64,000 bases of DNA, taken from positions 57,109,788 to 57,173,787 of the forward strand of contig CM055100.1 of NCBI GenBank assembly GCA_029204225.1, written 5' to 3'. The translations under genes were made by a program, and so were the position numbers. Source of the stretch: Diphasiastrum complanatum. Its lineage: Eukaryota > Streptophyta > Lycopodiopsida > Lycopodiales > Lycopodiaceae. This document shows, one piece after another, positions 1 to 12,859 of the stretch (the first letter of the stretch is position 1; each line of letters starts with the position of its first letter). The notes beneath the pieces are model-generated. The model made no database searches and was not told the origin of the DNA. It saw only the letters and a program-made list of their open reading frames with translations.

Positions 1-3000
1 GCTAGCCAAAGTTTGAAGTCTATGAATAAGGTATTAGCATAAGTACGTAAGTCTAATTTGAGTTAAGGCCTACCTTTTATATTTGATTTAGGTAAATGAC
101 TGCCATTGATAACCATTCTGATTGTTAAATAACTACCTAAACTACATGTTTGCTGAATATAAGTGGGTGCTAAAAATATCTAATATCTGAAAAAGGAGAA
201 TATATTGAAAATAATGTAATAATGTGCAACAATTCAAAGATACAAACTACTTCTAGCTTTACCAAGTTAGAAAAAAAGCGAAGAAAAATCATCAAAAGAA
301 ACTCTATGAATCTGCATGCTGAATATTTTCCAAAGATTGCCCACATGACAATGTGAATGATGCCTACGAGTTAAATATTGTTTGCAGGCCTATGGTGCAC
401 AGCATTGCACGCATAAAGTGGAAACACAATCAATCATTGCATGTCTATGAAAGTTGAGTCGGCTCTCTAAGGTCATGAGTATCATCGATAAGAGGTTGTC
501 CTATCAGTGATCATTTGTATCTCAGTGTTTCATGAATACGATCCTTGTCTTTGAGGGAGAGGGCAAGGGGACAAAAGACACTAATCACCCCTCCATGCTC
601 AAACTAAAAAATAGTATCATCTGAATGAGTTGAAATAATGAAAAAGACATGTACTAAAAGAATTTTTGACTAAAAGAACGTTTGACTGTCTTCCATACCA
701 GGAAATTCTAGACAATTGTCTTGCAAGTTAAATAGAAGTTTGCTTCTTACTTGAACTGCTTAGTGTGCTGAATCATGCGGGTTCCTTGAATGACCGACTC
801 CTTATCATCAAAGCCATAAAGGGCTCTTTCATCTGATGGAAGTTTGATGGACCTTTTGCGTGCAGCTGCAACAAATACTTGAGTAATTCGAGTAAAAGGG
901 CTGCCCCCAGGTTTTTGATATCTGTAAATGGGTGTCCCAAGAATAAAAGTTGAAATGGCAATTGCCATAAACATAGCTGGGATTCCATAGCCTAGGCCCC
1001 AACTGGCATTGTCTTGAATATAGACAAGAATGCTAGTTGCAATAAGGGACCCCGCGTTAATAGATAAATAGAACCAATTGAAAAAATGTGTTTTCTTTTT
1101 CCTTTCAGACCGATCCTCGTCATCAAACTGATCAGCTCCAAATGAGGATACACAGGACTTGATGCCCCCCATGCCCAAAGCAATCAAGTATAGAGACAAA
1201 TAGAAGAAGCTCAACTGAGCAGGTGATGCTTGCTGGCATGCATAAACTTCTTCCAAACATGGAGGTGGATTTAGAGAAGGGACAGATGCTGAAACCGTTA
1301 GAGAAATCAATCCCTGCATGAAGTACATAAACTTCAGGAAATTAGTCCTGAATGCAGCACTAAATTTGTCTTGATTGCATTGAAATGTTTGAGCATAAAA
1401 ATTTTGAGATTGGTAACATCTAATTCAATATAGAAGGTAAGTAACTCAACGAGTTACTTTGCGTCACACAGAACCCAAAAGCTTACAATCGAAAACAAAA
1501 AACTAATCATCAGCAGTGCTAATAGTTGAGATTTTTGTTGCAATCATAACTTCAGATCTGAGCAGTACCAAGCATGTCCACAGCTAGCTTTTGAGAGGTT
1601 CTAAAATTTCTGGCCTTGATCTAGCACTTAAGAGATGTAAAACATTAACGAACAACGAAATACACATCTACTATACTCATAAGATAAATAGATACCAACG
1701 ATTTGAGGCAAGGAAGTAAATGTAGAACAAACTTGATATTAACAAGCTTCTCAGCTCACCAATCTTATTTAGATTTTTCTAATAAGCAAGTGAACTGATG
1801 AAAATGAAAGAGCAGTTTACGTGTTCATATAAATCTTTAACCTATGCTATAGTATGGTTAAGCTAGTGTAATAGGATTGGACAATTACATGAAAAATTTA
1901 TGAGTCACAGAAACTCGGATTAAAACATAAAGAGGTTATACACCATACCCACCTTATGACCTTGATTTGTTAGAATGAAAATCTCTGTGAACTTTCCTAA
2001 AATAAAGTTCCTCAGATTTCTGTTTCTGTTTTTTGCCAGAAACAGAAATTATAAACTTCTAGAGATCTAGTGAATTTGTTATGTGCCTCCCCACCCCAAA
2101 AACGTGAGTTTCTTGGAGAACAGAAACCTGAGGCAAGAACCAGGTCTAAGGACGTGCAAGACACTGCAGGGTAAATGATTTTGCCTGCTTGATAAGTGAG
2201 GGAGAAAAAGAGAAATGTTGAATGGAGGGATAGCATAATTAACAAAAAGTTGAAAAAGGATAAATACGAAGAAGCTTAGAATAGTTGACAGAATCTGTTG
2301 CCCTAGGACAGCATGTTTCCCTACTGTGTTTACTCATTGAACAACCCTTGAAGAATTGTTGAATTCAATAGAATATGGACAAAGGCAGGAAATGTGACTG
2401 TCATTGACACTGCCACACACAGGCTAAAAAATAGCTCATTGAACTAATTAGATGAATTGAAGATAATATCCTATGAATCTTTCCTGTGGTAAGTTTCAAA
2501 AATGTGGACCAAGATAAAATCCCCTTTACTGCATCATTTCACAAAATTACTCACGACAAGATAAACCACAGAAAATGTTGTTATTGTTCGGTATCGGCCC
2601 AAGTACGCATCCGCTATAAATGCCCCAAGAAGTGGAGTCATGTAACCTGTTCCACACCATATTGCAACCTGTTTTGCTGCAGCAGCATTGCCTTGGAGAA
2701 GTACCCTTGTCAGATAGTTCACCAAATTTGCATTAATTCCATAAAATGCCAATCTTTCACAGCATTCGGTCCCTGTCATGCGAATAAACTTTCAAACCCA
2801 TATTCATAACTTGAATCCTTTCCCTGTGATGCGAATAAGCTTTCAACGTTCAAACACAATTTGAAGAGTCAAAGATTCAGTCATAGCATTCATCTAAAAC
2901 ATGCAACAAGTCATAATATATATTTCTGACCAAATTTTCATTTTGATGCTAAAAGTGGCTAAAAAATCTATAAACAACAGTGTTACGTCCAGGAGCCAAT

Positions 3001-6000
3001 ATTATAAAAATCTTCACAATTGCAAATGCGGGATGATATTGTAAAGGCTCGGTCTATACCTAGTATGAAAGGGCAGGTTCTCCATCCACCAGTCTCAGCT
3101 CTTACTGAAGGCCTGCCTTTTGAATCCACAGAACCATCTCCAGTGTACACTCTCATAAGCTGCGCTACCAAATGAGATTCAGAACCATTTGAAGCAGCAC
3201 TGCTCTTCGTGTTTTTAAGGTTTAATTTACCCTGAAAAAAGATCAAAAAGCTCAGAAAAACCTTATACATCAAGTTTTGTCTACCTTCAAACTTGACTGT
3301 TTTCAAAAGCAGTCAAATATCCATGCATGTGGGAACATGTCCGAACATCAGGCAATCGCTAGATATGGCTAAGATCTATGAAAAACCAAATGCCCCACAA
3401 CTTCAAAGAAATTGTTGCTTCTAAAGATTTGATCTACATGATATGCAAAACAGCAGCTTATAAAACTGCTGGAAAAGATAGTAGAGTTAAGTTGAAATGT
3501 CAATGCGCTGTAGGTAAAAATATTGAGAACACAAAGAGATCACAACTTAAGAACATTTGGAGTATGAAGTATACAGAAGTTTATTTTAAGCCCATCCAGC
3601 CATGTTCGTTGAGGACAATACAAGCTAACCAACAAAATAGTCAGTTTGACACTGGTTGACACTGGCAAGGCATTTCAGACATGGCAAAGGTCGATATAAT
3701 TTAGACAAGCACATTTCTGATTGTTTACTACATTCTTCCACAGAATTTAATGAGGTGAAAGTTTTATTCTAGTAGAAATGCTAGTTAACGAATGCTTGTG
3801 AGCATAAATAACTGAAAGTAAAAAAGAAAATTGAACGACAATCATAATTGAGTAAAATTGATATTCTTGATAATGTTCAAAGCATTTTACGTTGATATGT
3901 AAATTCGATTCTAACATCTGATTTCAAAACACAAACCTTGAGGATTTTTTATTCAATGCATGGAAAAACTTAGATCTGACTGAAACTGCTGCACAGTAGC
4001 AGTAGAGGCACCAATTACACAAAATAAATCACTCTCTTTTTGTTCCTTCAAAACTGTTATCTGTAAATTGTTCAAAGAAAAGACTTCGGATCACTAAAAC
4101 AGAGCCTTTGACTTTCCTTGCAATGAACCTCTTTTATTTGCTAATCTTGCCTTGTTACAAAAGTACATGTAGCAACAAAAGCAGATTCTCTGAACTGATA
4201 AACAAAACATAACAACGATGGTAGCTAACACAGATATGAATGCTCCCAAATCCTTAACCAAAACAAGCAATAATTTGGTGTAAGATAGCCCAATAAATGT
4301 CAAAATGCCGTCTTCATGGTCATCATTTGATAGAGCAGCACTAAACAGGTGATCTCTTCTAAAATAATGTGCTAATGTGAATCAGTGGCTGCCATTTTCT
4401 GTTTTAAATATAAGCTGGATACGAAAGTGCAAATAACATGTCAAATTGTTGAAAACAAAAAGTTTTGGTATCTGCAAGCTTTTTCTGACAAGCTGAGATT
4501 CTACAAGTCTCTTTAAAGCCCCTTACAGTGTGTGGCTTTTTCAATTTTGATGCAATATAGCAAAGTTAAAAATCCCTAAACTACTTGCAAGGGTGTGCTG
4601 TAGCACACTTTCTTTTTAAGGAACTCACAGGATTCTACAAATATAAGCTCATAGAGTGACGAACTTGGGATTGGGTGTAAGGAGTAACATAATACTCCTA
4701 TCATTAAGAAATATTTCATTGGAACCATTCTTGGTGATAAAACTTATGGATTTTCACTTCAGCAGTATACACTTCATCGCTGAGAGGCTTTCTGGTGAAG
4801 TTAACTTTTCAAGCTCACTAGGCTCCAAACTGATCAAAAAAACAACAGAACCATGATTGTATGCATTCTGCAGAGTACGGATTGTAAGGTCTATTCGACA
4901 TGTCCACTAAAGAGAACTAATGGCGTACCCTAAAATGCTCTCTAGCAGATTTCACATTTTTAAGGACATCAAGACATAATTGGGTCCCGGATTCATTTGC
5001 CATGCGCTTCAGTTCGAATTCATGGGTTGGAGGTCATGTTTGTCTATCTCTTATGTGAGCGTCTCTTTGATGGTGCTAACATTTCAGGAGAACCAATCTT
5101 GAAGACCTTCATAAGTTGAGCACACTGTAAGGAAATACAAAGTGCGGTTTCAAAAGGATCCAGTCGTTGTGTGATCTTATATAACGGAAGCTTCTCAGTT
5201 TCTGAGTTAAACAATACAGCTCGACAGAAGTATTTGACAAGAATACCTCGAGTTTTCCTGCTATTTTAACAACACCAGATGGATGCTACGAGATCTTGAT
5301 GATTATGCGATTTTATGCCAGACTGAAACATTGCATTCGAAATTGACGTATTTGATTGTTGCGTGCCAACTACATAAGCGCCTTCCACTTCAGCTCAAAA
5401 AATGCACAAACTATTTAAAGTCATGTTTTTCTTTCGTCTCTTCCCCTAATCAACTAAGCTATTTGCCACAAGCTATAACTTGATCTTTTCTAGTCTGTTA
5501 TATCTAAGAGGGATTGACTTTAATAGCTTCTGATTGAACGATCTTCAAAATCCGCTATGTATCCCCCTTTTAACAGATTGGCTGATGTACGTACAAGAAC
5601 AGCGTAAGATATTTACATCAAGTGACTCGAAACACAACAGTATCAAGAAGCGGAGGCAATCTTATTTACAAAACATGAGTGAATTGAACGAGCACGAAGC
5701 AAGATTTGTATCACAGCTGTTAGCCCGTCTATATTTTTACATACCAGTCTGCAAAGAAGGCGCTTCAACAACTTGACGAAGTTAAAACAAAGCGTTCGAC
5801 CATGCGCTTTTTAGTCTACAAATAAGAACGACATATACTTGTGCATATTAAAACCGCTAATGTTCACGGCCATCCTGAGAACTAAGCTAAGACAAAAATG
5901 ACTGTCCTCTCTCAAAACGAGCTAGCATCATTATCCAAATAATAACACAGTAGCAAGATATCATAACACCAACCATTGATGCTCACGGCCATCCAAAGAA

Positions 6001-6719
6001 CGAAGCTAAGAAGAAAATCTTTTTCCACTTTTTTAGAAAACTTTAACATCAAGTATCAAATAATAGCACGTTAGAACACATCAGAACATGCTGAAAAACA
6101 AGCTAACATCAAGTCTTGACTCTAAATTAACAATACGTCATAACAGATGATAAAATGCACCGACCATATCATTTGAAGGACCGTCTTTGAAGAAGTTAAA
6201 CTAGGCGTTCAAACATGCATTTCCGAGTCTCAATGATTCGTAATTATGTGCATGTCGAAATCGTTAAATGTTCAAGGCCATCCTGGGAACTAAGCCAGAC
6301 AAAAATATTATTATTGCGTCTCTCAAACGGTCTAACAGATTCCAAATTATAATAACAGACTCACAAGAAATCATAACATGGACCAACCACTAATGTTCTC
6401 GGCCGTCCAAAGAACAAAGCTAAGCCGAAATTCTCTGTCAATCGGAAAAAGATCTTATAACTTCACAGAATAATAACACGCTATAACACATCATGAATTG
6501 CTGAAAAAAAGCTAACATCAAGTTTGAAATAATTATAGGCTGTAACAGGTGGTACAAAGCACCGACCACATGATTTGAAGGACTGTATTCCGCTTGATCA
6601 GCAGCTTTCGAGCTTGGAATGGAATACTCCGGCCGTTGGGAATGCGAAAGCAAATCCGGCAGCAAAGGTGTGCGCAATGAGTCTTTTGCTGCTTCATTTG
6701 CCACAGTTGAGGAGTCCAT
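1..6719 (-). CDS. NPF8-like peptide/nitrate transporter gene, 3' end outside window
   Basis: NRT1/PTR (NPF, POT/MFS) proton-coupled transporter of di/tripeptides, nitrate or related solutes in a plant membrane. Visible exons on the minus strand: exon 1 6719 to about 6560 (ATG at 6719, N-terminal tail); exon 2 3231-3060 (YTGDGSVDSKGRP, TGGWRTCPFILG); exon 3 2772-2555 (TECCER, the ExxER proton-coupling motif, and GAFIADAYLGRYRT); exon 4 1313-751 (GMGGIKSCVSSFGADQFD, FFNWFYLSINAGSL, YQKPGGSPFTRI). All junctions from exon 2 on have AG acceptors and GT donors. The 751 donor (GTAAG) opens an intron that fills 1-750; the exon(s) with the C-terminal six helices must lie left of the window. The PGGSP and GADQFDD segments resemble Arabidopsis NPF8 (PTR1/PTR2/PTR5). 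The exon-1 donor is unclear because the exon end is duplicated nearby. No stop or frameshift in exons 2-4, so probably a live gene. Confidence 0.9.
5778..6600. repeat. Tandem duplication, period about 400-414 bp, in intron 1/exon 1 edge
   Basis: Two successive units share a string of landmarks. 'gaagttaaa' is at 5778 and 6192; 'ggccatcct-g-aactaagc' near 5868 and 6274; 'ccaaagaac-aagctaag' near 5994 and 6407; 'gcaccgacca' at 6157 and 6559, followed by 'atttgaaggac'. Inside each unit the 'cggccatcc' segment itself occurs twice about 122 bp apart. The second unit ends inside exon 1 of the NPF8-like gene, so the first unit contains a decayed copy of the exon-1 end and its splice region. Confidence 0.8.
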
Positions 6720-7003
6720 TTACGATCCGAAAATTGGATCGACAAGGAACGCATGCGAGATAAACGAGGAGCGACGAAGAAAATACAAGAAAATCGAAAG
6801 AGGAGAAAATCCTTCACAAAATTGGGAGGAAAGACGAGTCCGTTCCAGCTTTTAAAAGAAGAATCAGCAACCAGCGGTTAAAGCTTGGAACTCCAGGTTA
6901 ATTAATCGACGACCAGCGGTTGTTAAGTTTTCCACGGCGACTAGTCCTGTTTCATTACGCTATCTTACAGCGATCATAAGGGATCTGACGAGCGACATAA
7001 TGA

Positions 7004-7346
7004 CACGTGTCAAGCATCCAAATGTGGGCAGTAACCATGTCAGCGTCTGGCTAGGCCTAAACTGTAAATTAGTACTAATCAACCCTTTAATCGGGGATTT
7101 GAACGAAGATTACCGCCAAAAGAGTGGATAAAGCGGCAGCCGGGGCATAGTTACGGCGCGCGGTGATCTTTAACTCGCCACCGTTGGATCTAATCACAGC
7201 ATTGGGATTCTAACACGTGGCGTCACACGTGTCTACCATCGATTTGGTCCAGCATCTAGAACACGACAGCATTTTATTTTTGGATTTGGTCGGCGTGGGC
7301 CCAATCTTAGCCGCTAAGTGACCCAATCTCCAAAAGCTTACACGTG
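7004..7346. promoter_or_regulatory. Cluster of four CACGTG G-box cores upstream of the NPF8-like gene
   Basis: Perfect CACGTG palindromes occur at 7004-7009, 7214-7219, 7226-7231 and 7341-7346, three of them in the extended form acacgtg(t/g). They lie 285-627 bp upstream of the ATG at 6719. G-box/ABRE cores are bound by bZIP and bHLH factors in plants; regulation of this gene by ABA or light signals is an inference only. The whole 6720-7360 interval is less AT-rich than the flanking DNA, as expected for a promoter and 5' UTR. Confidence 0.5.
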
Positions 7347-7359
7347 TCCATGAAAATAC

Positions 7360-9780
7360 ATTTTCACTAGAGGGGTAGTGTTTGCTCTATTTTTTAATTA
7401 TCTTAGAAAACATATGCTATGGACTATGTATTGTTCACAAGGATGTGTGCTACAGCCTATAGGAAGATGAGGTGTGCTACATTTGGAGATGAAAATCTAG
7501 GCCTATGTGTCATTGATGTTTGGAACCTTGTGCTCCTTGGCATGGCCCTACTTCAGATGTCCCTACATATTGTTCATAATCATGCTAGTGAAAAATAACC
7601 CCAACTGGAAAAAAAAAAAATTGGTTTGTAGATACAAGTGCTTGACGAACACAAATATACAATATGATTTTCAAAGAAAGTGAGTCCAAGTAATCCTTGA
7701 AATAAGGAGAAGATACTCATACACGCATCATTATCAAACGCGGAATTTTAAAATGTTTAGTTGGATAACAATCCAATAAAGTCCTACTAGGGAAGTATTT
7801 GACCCTAGCATAGGGATTTATAGACTTACGAGACAATCAATGGTTGAGAAGCACAACTTTACATAAATGAGCTCTCATCCTTCGTCGACTTAACTAAGTT
7901 TTACTAAGAATAACAAACAAATTAAGATGAGTCGATTTCTTCTAGAATACGGAACCATCAATCATTATGGTGTTTTGAATGGATACATGAGAGGATTTTT
8001 GAATCATGAAAATCTAAGTTAAAAATATACTACACTAGGATATTGCCATACTTGCTATATACATAGTCTTATTCTATTTTTTTCCAAGAAAAAAAATATG
8101 AAACAAAATTTACAGCTTTTGAGACAGGCTATAAACATTACAAAGAGGGAGCTGGGTGGGCCCAAGGTGATAACCTTTTCAAGATAGTCTTTAAACTTGA
8201 TAATATGTCCACAACAAATACATAAAACCAAAATGAAAAATGAGGTGCTCTACAAGGGTCTCGAGCCCAAAAAAAAAAACCATGAAAAATATTATCCTGT
8301 GATACTGATAGAGTCACAATATTGTGTGAGCAATCGATCTAAGTATTAAAAAAGTAGGGTGGGTTGTGTCAAAAAGTGAACGATTTCATTATGTCCATGT
8401 GATCCACACAAATTCATATAGTAGAATTGTCACACAAGCACATCATTTATACTAGGATTTGAATTAGAATCACCAAACAAATTGGCTCCAACTGTATAAG
8501 AGGGAAAAAGGAAATAAGAGGAAAGAGAGGTCTAAAGTTGTCTCCAAAATGTTGCCATCATGAAGCAAACTAATTGCAAAAGTTTTCTCTTCAATTATGC
8601 ACAAGACACAATTATGGGAGGGGTTATGGGATCCTTTGTTTCTAAGAGGAAGGGAATGAGTGAGAATCTTGTAGGCATAGCTCCTAAGTTTGGTATTAGA
8701 GAAGCATCTACTGGAATCTAGGTGGCGGGTCCAAGTGGAGAGAGGGTCATATGTGCTATGCTTTTTATTCAGAATCATGACGGTGAAGGAATTCTCTTTG
8801 ATATAACTGAAGAGGAAATTTTGCCAAAGTCTTTCCAATTCCATGGGTCATCAAAGCAAAGGATAAGGGAGAGTAAGTGTTTGGCCTTCAAGGTCTTTAA
8901 AAGGGCATCTTGTACTAAGTTTATCTCATTTGTGATTTTAAATAATAGTTTTTCTAAAAAGAAATAAATTATAATAAGAAAGTGTGTTTGGCCTTCAAGG
9001 TCTTCAAGAGAACATCTTGTACTAAGTTTATCTCATTCATGATTTTAAAGAATCATTTTTCTAAAAGAAATAAATCATAATAAGATTTCCATTTAGGAGA
9101 AAAACATTCCTCCTGATCCTCTTGTATCCTCCTTATAAGTCAAGAAAAAAAAAATGACAATGAAGTATCTCTTTCATAGCATAGTGTTAAAGTGCAATAC
9201 ACAATGTAATTATGGTTTAAAACTTTCTAGTTCTTCAAATTGCCTTTTTTTTTGAGCTCTAAGTTTGAAAAAGTCATGGATAAACAAGATATTTATGTAC
9301 TTTGATGTCAGTATTCAAATATGTACTTTCTAAGAAGTTGTCTTATGGTTTACCACCTAAAGGGTTGTCTACCATCGTCAATATATATTTCAAAACTATG
9401 TTGGTATAGTTTGATAGAGGAAGATGAAGTGGCAACACAGATAATGAGTAATTTAGAATGGACCATGTTGATCTAAGTAAGTCACCATAATTCTACCAAT
9501 TCCCTAAAAGACTAAAAGAGATGGTGGCATGTGAATGTGTACACATATGTGAAAATTAAAAATGGTCTAAATAGATTACAAGAATATCTACAAATGTATT
9601 CACGTGCACACAAAGAAGCGTCAGGCACGAACCAGAAGCTACTCACATGGATATAGTAATGGGTTTTGGTGGATATAGTCATGGATATTGGTGCATAAAT
9701 GTCCATGCAAACATAGTTTCCAACAACAGTTGCACCATGGCATCGACATATTTAAATCTTCAAATTGGTGTGGATTCCTA
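7360..9780. other. AT-rich intergenic DNA, no gene seen
   Basis: No reading frame here has recognisable protein similarity and none is supported by splice structure. The one structured item is a 107 bp direct tandem duplication: a unit starting gtttggccttcaaggtc at 8879 is repeated from 8986 to about 9092. Confidence 0.5.
8879..9092. repeat. 107 bp tandem duplication
   Basis: Two adjacent units, 8879-8985 and 8986-9092, both run from gtttggccttcaaggtctt through tcttgtactaagtttatctc to aagaaataaat-ataataaga with a few differences. No coding content. Confidence 0.85.
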
Positions 9781-9846
9781 ACACTTGGCGTCCACTTGGG
9801 GGGGCACCATGAATTTCGGGGGCGCACTGGCCCCCGTTTGCCAACG

Positions 9847-9878
9847 CCCCCCCCCCCCCCCCCCCCCACCCCCTTTCA
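9847..9878. repeat. Poly-C run
   Basis: About 30 nearly uninterrupted C residues, in a short GC-rich island (9790-9985) that is unlike the AT-rich surroundings and precedes the (TC)n tract. Such runs are prone to assembly and length errors. Confidence 0.9.
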
Positions 9879-9986
9879 AAAGGATAGGAGAGGAGGGGGA
9901 GACACCTGGCTGGGTGGCCAGGTGTCCCCCTTTGGGACATCGAGCCTCGAACTAAGCCCGGTTCCCCGACAGGGGCGCACCCTCCC

Positions 9987-10148
<162 letters not shown>

Positions 10149-10899
10149 CCCCCCCCCGTCTCTTTCTTTTATTAAGATAGATGTTAAATTTTAATTTTTT
10201 TTATGCCTTCTCTACCTTAGATATGCATTTCAAAAAAACAAAAAAATTTGCCCCCCTTGGATTCACCACTTTTTTGGCATTTAATATTTTTGACTTTGTT
10301 ATACTTGGCTGCCCAAGTTATAAACTTGGGCAGCCTATCTAGCAATCCTTATAGGGCCCTTTTGTAAGCCTAATTTTCTCTAAAAAGATGTGGAAAAAAA
10401 TAATTGATAAACTAGTGATTAAATTGAATAAAAAAGTTCAAACAATATCAATAAAAATAAACTAGAACTTACTTGAATGCACGAATTCGTCTTTTTCGAT
10501 AACCTTCTTTAATAAAAGATCACAAATATCTCTTATCACTAATGTCTTTCTCTCGCTATTTTTTGCCTTTTTATTCAGCATATCTATAGATATTTCATCA
10601 TGTCATGAATCACCAGGTCATGTTTTTAAAGATAATACTACCTCGGCCAAACTCTCTTTTTCTTCTTGTCAATATGTGTCGCCTTTTGCAAGCATCACAT
10701 CTATAGCATCTAAAATCTCTCCTTTAGGTAGTGTGCATAGTTGTCCAATTGATATTGGACATACAAAGAGAGCATTTTTTGACTGTCTGATGGTATGCTT
10801 AAGCAATCAATCTTCAATCGAATACCCTGATGCTATGGGGCAAACAACATCTCCTATGCATCAACGAAGGAGAAAATTTGGCAAAAATAGAAAGGTTTT

Positions 10900-12046
10900 C
10901 TTGGTATCTGATGGAGAGCTTTGCAGAGCAATGCGGTGTCATTGTTGTGTAAAGAATTGCATGTTTAAGTTAGGGAAAAAAAACTTGAAGGCTATTTGAA
11001 AATACTACTTTGATCCTGATGCCGACCGACAAGATATCTACTTGTCTGCTAATATTATTTCGTGTTTGACATGCAATTTGAGTACTCTTTGAATTAGTAC
11101 TTGTCTGTCTCAAAACATTTCAAATTGTGCTTAGCTTAGGCATCAATCGTTTACAAATGATTGCTTATAGGATTCAAAAGTGTTGCTACATCAGAATGCC
11201 TCTTCAAAATATTGGTTTCATTGCTTAACATTGTGTTTCATGGATGGAACAACATTTTCAGCTTCAATGTGAGGTGATGCCCACCATTGACAGACGTCGA
11301 TTGTCTGACAATTTTTCAAAGCGCATGATTTTTTTTTTGTAGAAGGAAGAAATGATTAGCAAGGATGAGAAATTTATAAGTTACTCATACTTCACTAGGA
11401 TCTGGAAATCATTTTTCAATGAGGTTATAATTCCAAAAAAAGTTTGAATGGGTCAATGCAGCATTTGTGCTGAACTCAAGAGTACAAGGAAAATGGTGAT
11501 TTATGAATTGGCACAGAGGATGTCAAGTTAGCTTTGAAAAGTCATAGAGAGGAACAAGCACAAGAAAGAAAGAAAGTGATGAATCCTAGAAGAAAATGTT
11601 TCTCTTTTCCCGAGAAATATATGGGATTGGTGATTGATGGAATGGATCAGAAGAAAACAAATTTGCCTCACTTTGTCAGGAACCCAAAGGACATCACAGA
11701 GGATACATTTGTTCAAATACATTTGGTTTGATGTTTAGTTTATAATGCATGCGTCCACCTAAAAGTTTATCTTATGTATCCGAATATTCATAATGATCCG
11801 AATCTAACAATCACGATAATACTCTAGGTGATATCTTTGTGGCCAGAGCACTTACCTCCAGTACTTTACTTGCAGTTAAACAACACAACTTGTGAGAATA
11901 AAAATCATATGGTTTTGGGTTATCTTAGCATGCTTGTTACAAAAATTATATTTCAAAAAGTTAAACTCAATTTTCTTCTAGTTGGTCATACACGATCATA
12001 TAGATCAGATGTTCAGTACATTTGCATGGAAATTGTCATGTTATGA
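10900..12046 (+). pseudogene. DUF7869-like DNA-transposon transposase relic
   Basis: Remains of a cut-and-paste transposase of the kind found in plant, oomycete and cnidarian transposons. A Cys-rich patch (CCVKNC) is encoded near 10950, a CxxC (CSICAELK) near 11460, then GLVIDGMDQKKTNLPHF at 11625-11680, which is the first-Asp block of the family. After a frame break, NIHNDPNL and LPPVLYLQLNNTT-ENKNH-VLGYL appear at 11790-11935, then KVKLNFLLVGHT at 11960-11995. In relatives the second block reads LQLDN: the Asp is Asn here, and the later HT-DD-DQ motif is scrambled. Several stops separate the blocks, so it is dead. The order and spacing of blocks are what identify it; the family name is from memory of the motif pattern. 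Confidence 0.7.
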
Positions 12047-12049
12047 TGC

Positions 12050-12590
12050 ATTCAAGATCACTCACACTTAGCAATGCGGAGAACAGAGGTCAGAGGAGAT
12101 AGTCTTCAGTACTCTATTCACTTCTTCAATCTCTCACAAATACATAAACTCTTTCTCTCAGTGTGTGAGATTGAATCGTGTCTTCTCTATATTTCCTACG
12201 GAATGAATAAACACAATTCTAGAGATTACATGTGCGTCTCTCCATTGAATAGCTTTAACCAATATACGAGTTACACGTATGTACATTATACCATTAAAGG
12301 TATATTTAACTACAAGTTTAAATTACTCTAGTTTAATAGGGCGATTCGAATCTAGTCGATTCGTGTAAGTGACTTGATTAAGACTGTTTCAGACATTGTT
12401 TCACTTCTGGAGGACTTGTCCTTTAGTGCAAGACAAGTCTTTAACCATTATATCCCAAAAAATGATATGGGCCTCTTCATAATATATAATTGTCCAGCAC
12501 ATATCTTCATATTTGAGTATATATTCGTTATTTAGTGAATACATTGCATCACACAACTTGTCGTATGTAGAGGAGCTAGAGTCCTCGAAG
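12050..12590. other. Non-coding, LTR-like sequence
   Basis: No gene seen. The stretch with tctctcaaatctctcac, ggaatgaataaacac and a run of short motifs looks like an LTR end, but I found neither a matching partner LTR nor a clear PBS, so I leave it unassigned. Confidence 0.3.
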
Positions 12591-12594
12591 ATGG

Positions 12595-12852
12595 TTGAGG
12601 AGAGAGCGACTAACAATCCATCTGCTTACCTATGCACCCAAGTATGTATCACATCACAAGCTGATGTACAAGAAGTCATTCTTGACAAAATTGTCTAAAG
12701 GGCAAGATCAAGATGAGACTTCTTCTTTTGGCAAAAAGAAAGATAATTCTAAGTTGAAATGCTTTTATTGTGGAATCAAAGGGCATTTTGCATATGAATG
12801 TTTGAAGAAGCAAAGAGATGAAGGTAGCAAGCAAATCAACTTTACTAATTGA
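12595..12852 (+). pseudogene. Copia gag fragment with CCHC zinc knuckle
   Basis: The frame ends in a basic segment and a canonical retroviral-type zinc knuckle, CFYCGIKGHFAYEC (C-x2-C-x4-H-x4-C), near 12762-12803, followed by a stop. This is the nucleocapsid end of a Ty1/copia gag; the rest of the polyprotein is missing. The LTR that starts at 13592 may belong to the same element, with protease to RNase H deleted. Confidence 0.75.
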
Positions 12853-12859
12853 GCTATTT

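Noticed and set aside
3378-3659. 93-codon plus-strand frame inside intron 1 of the NPF8-like gene
   Set aside because: No similarity recognised; chance frame in intron sequence.
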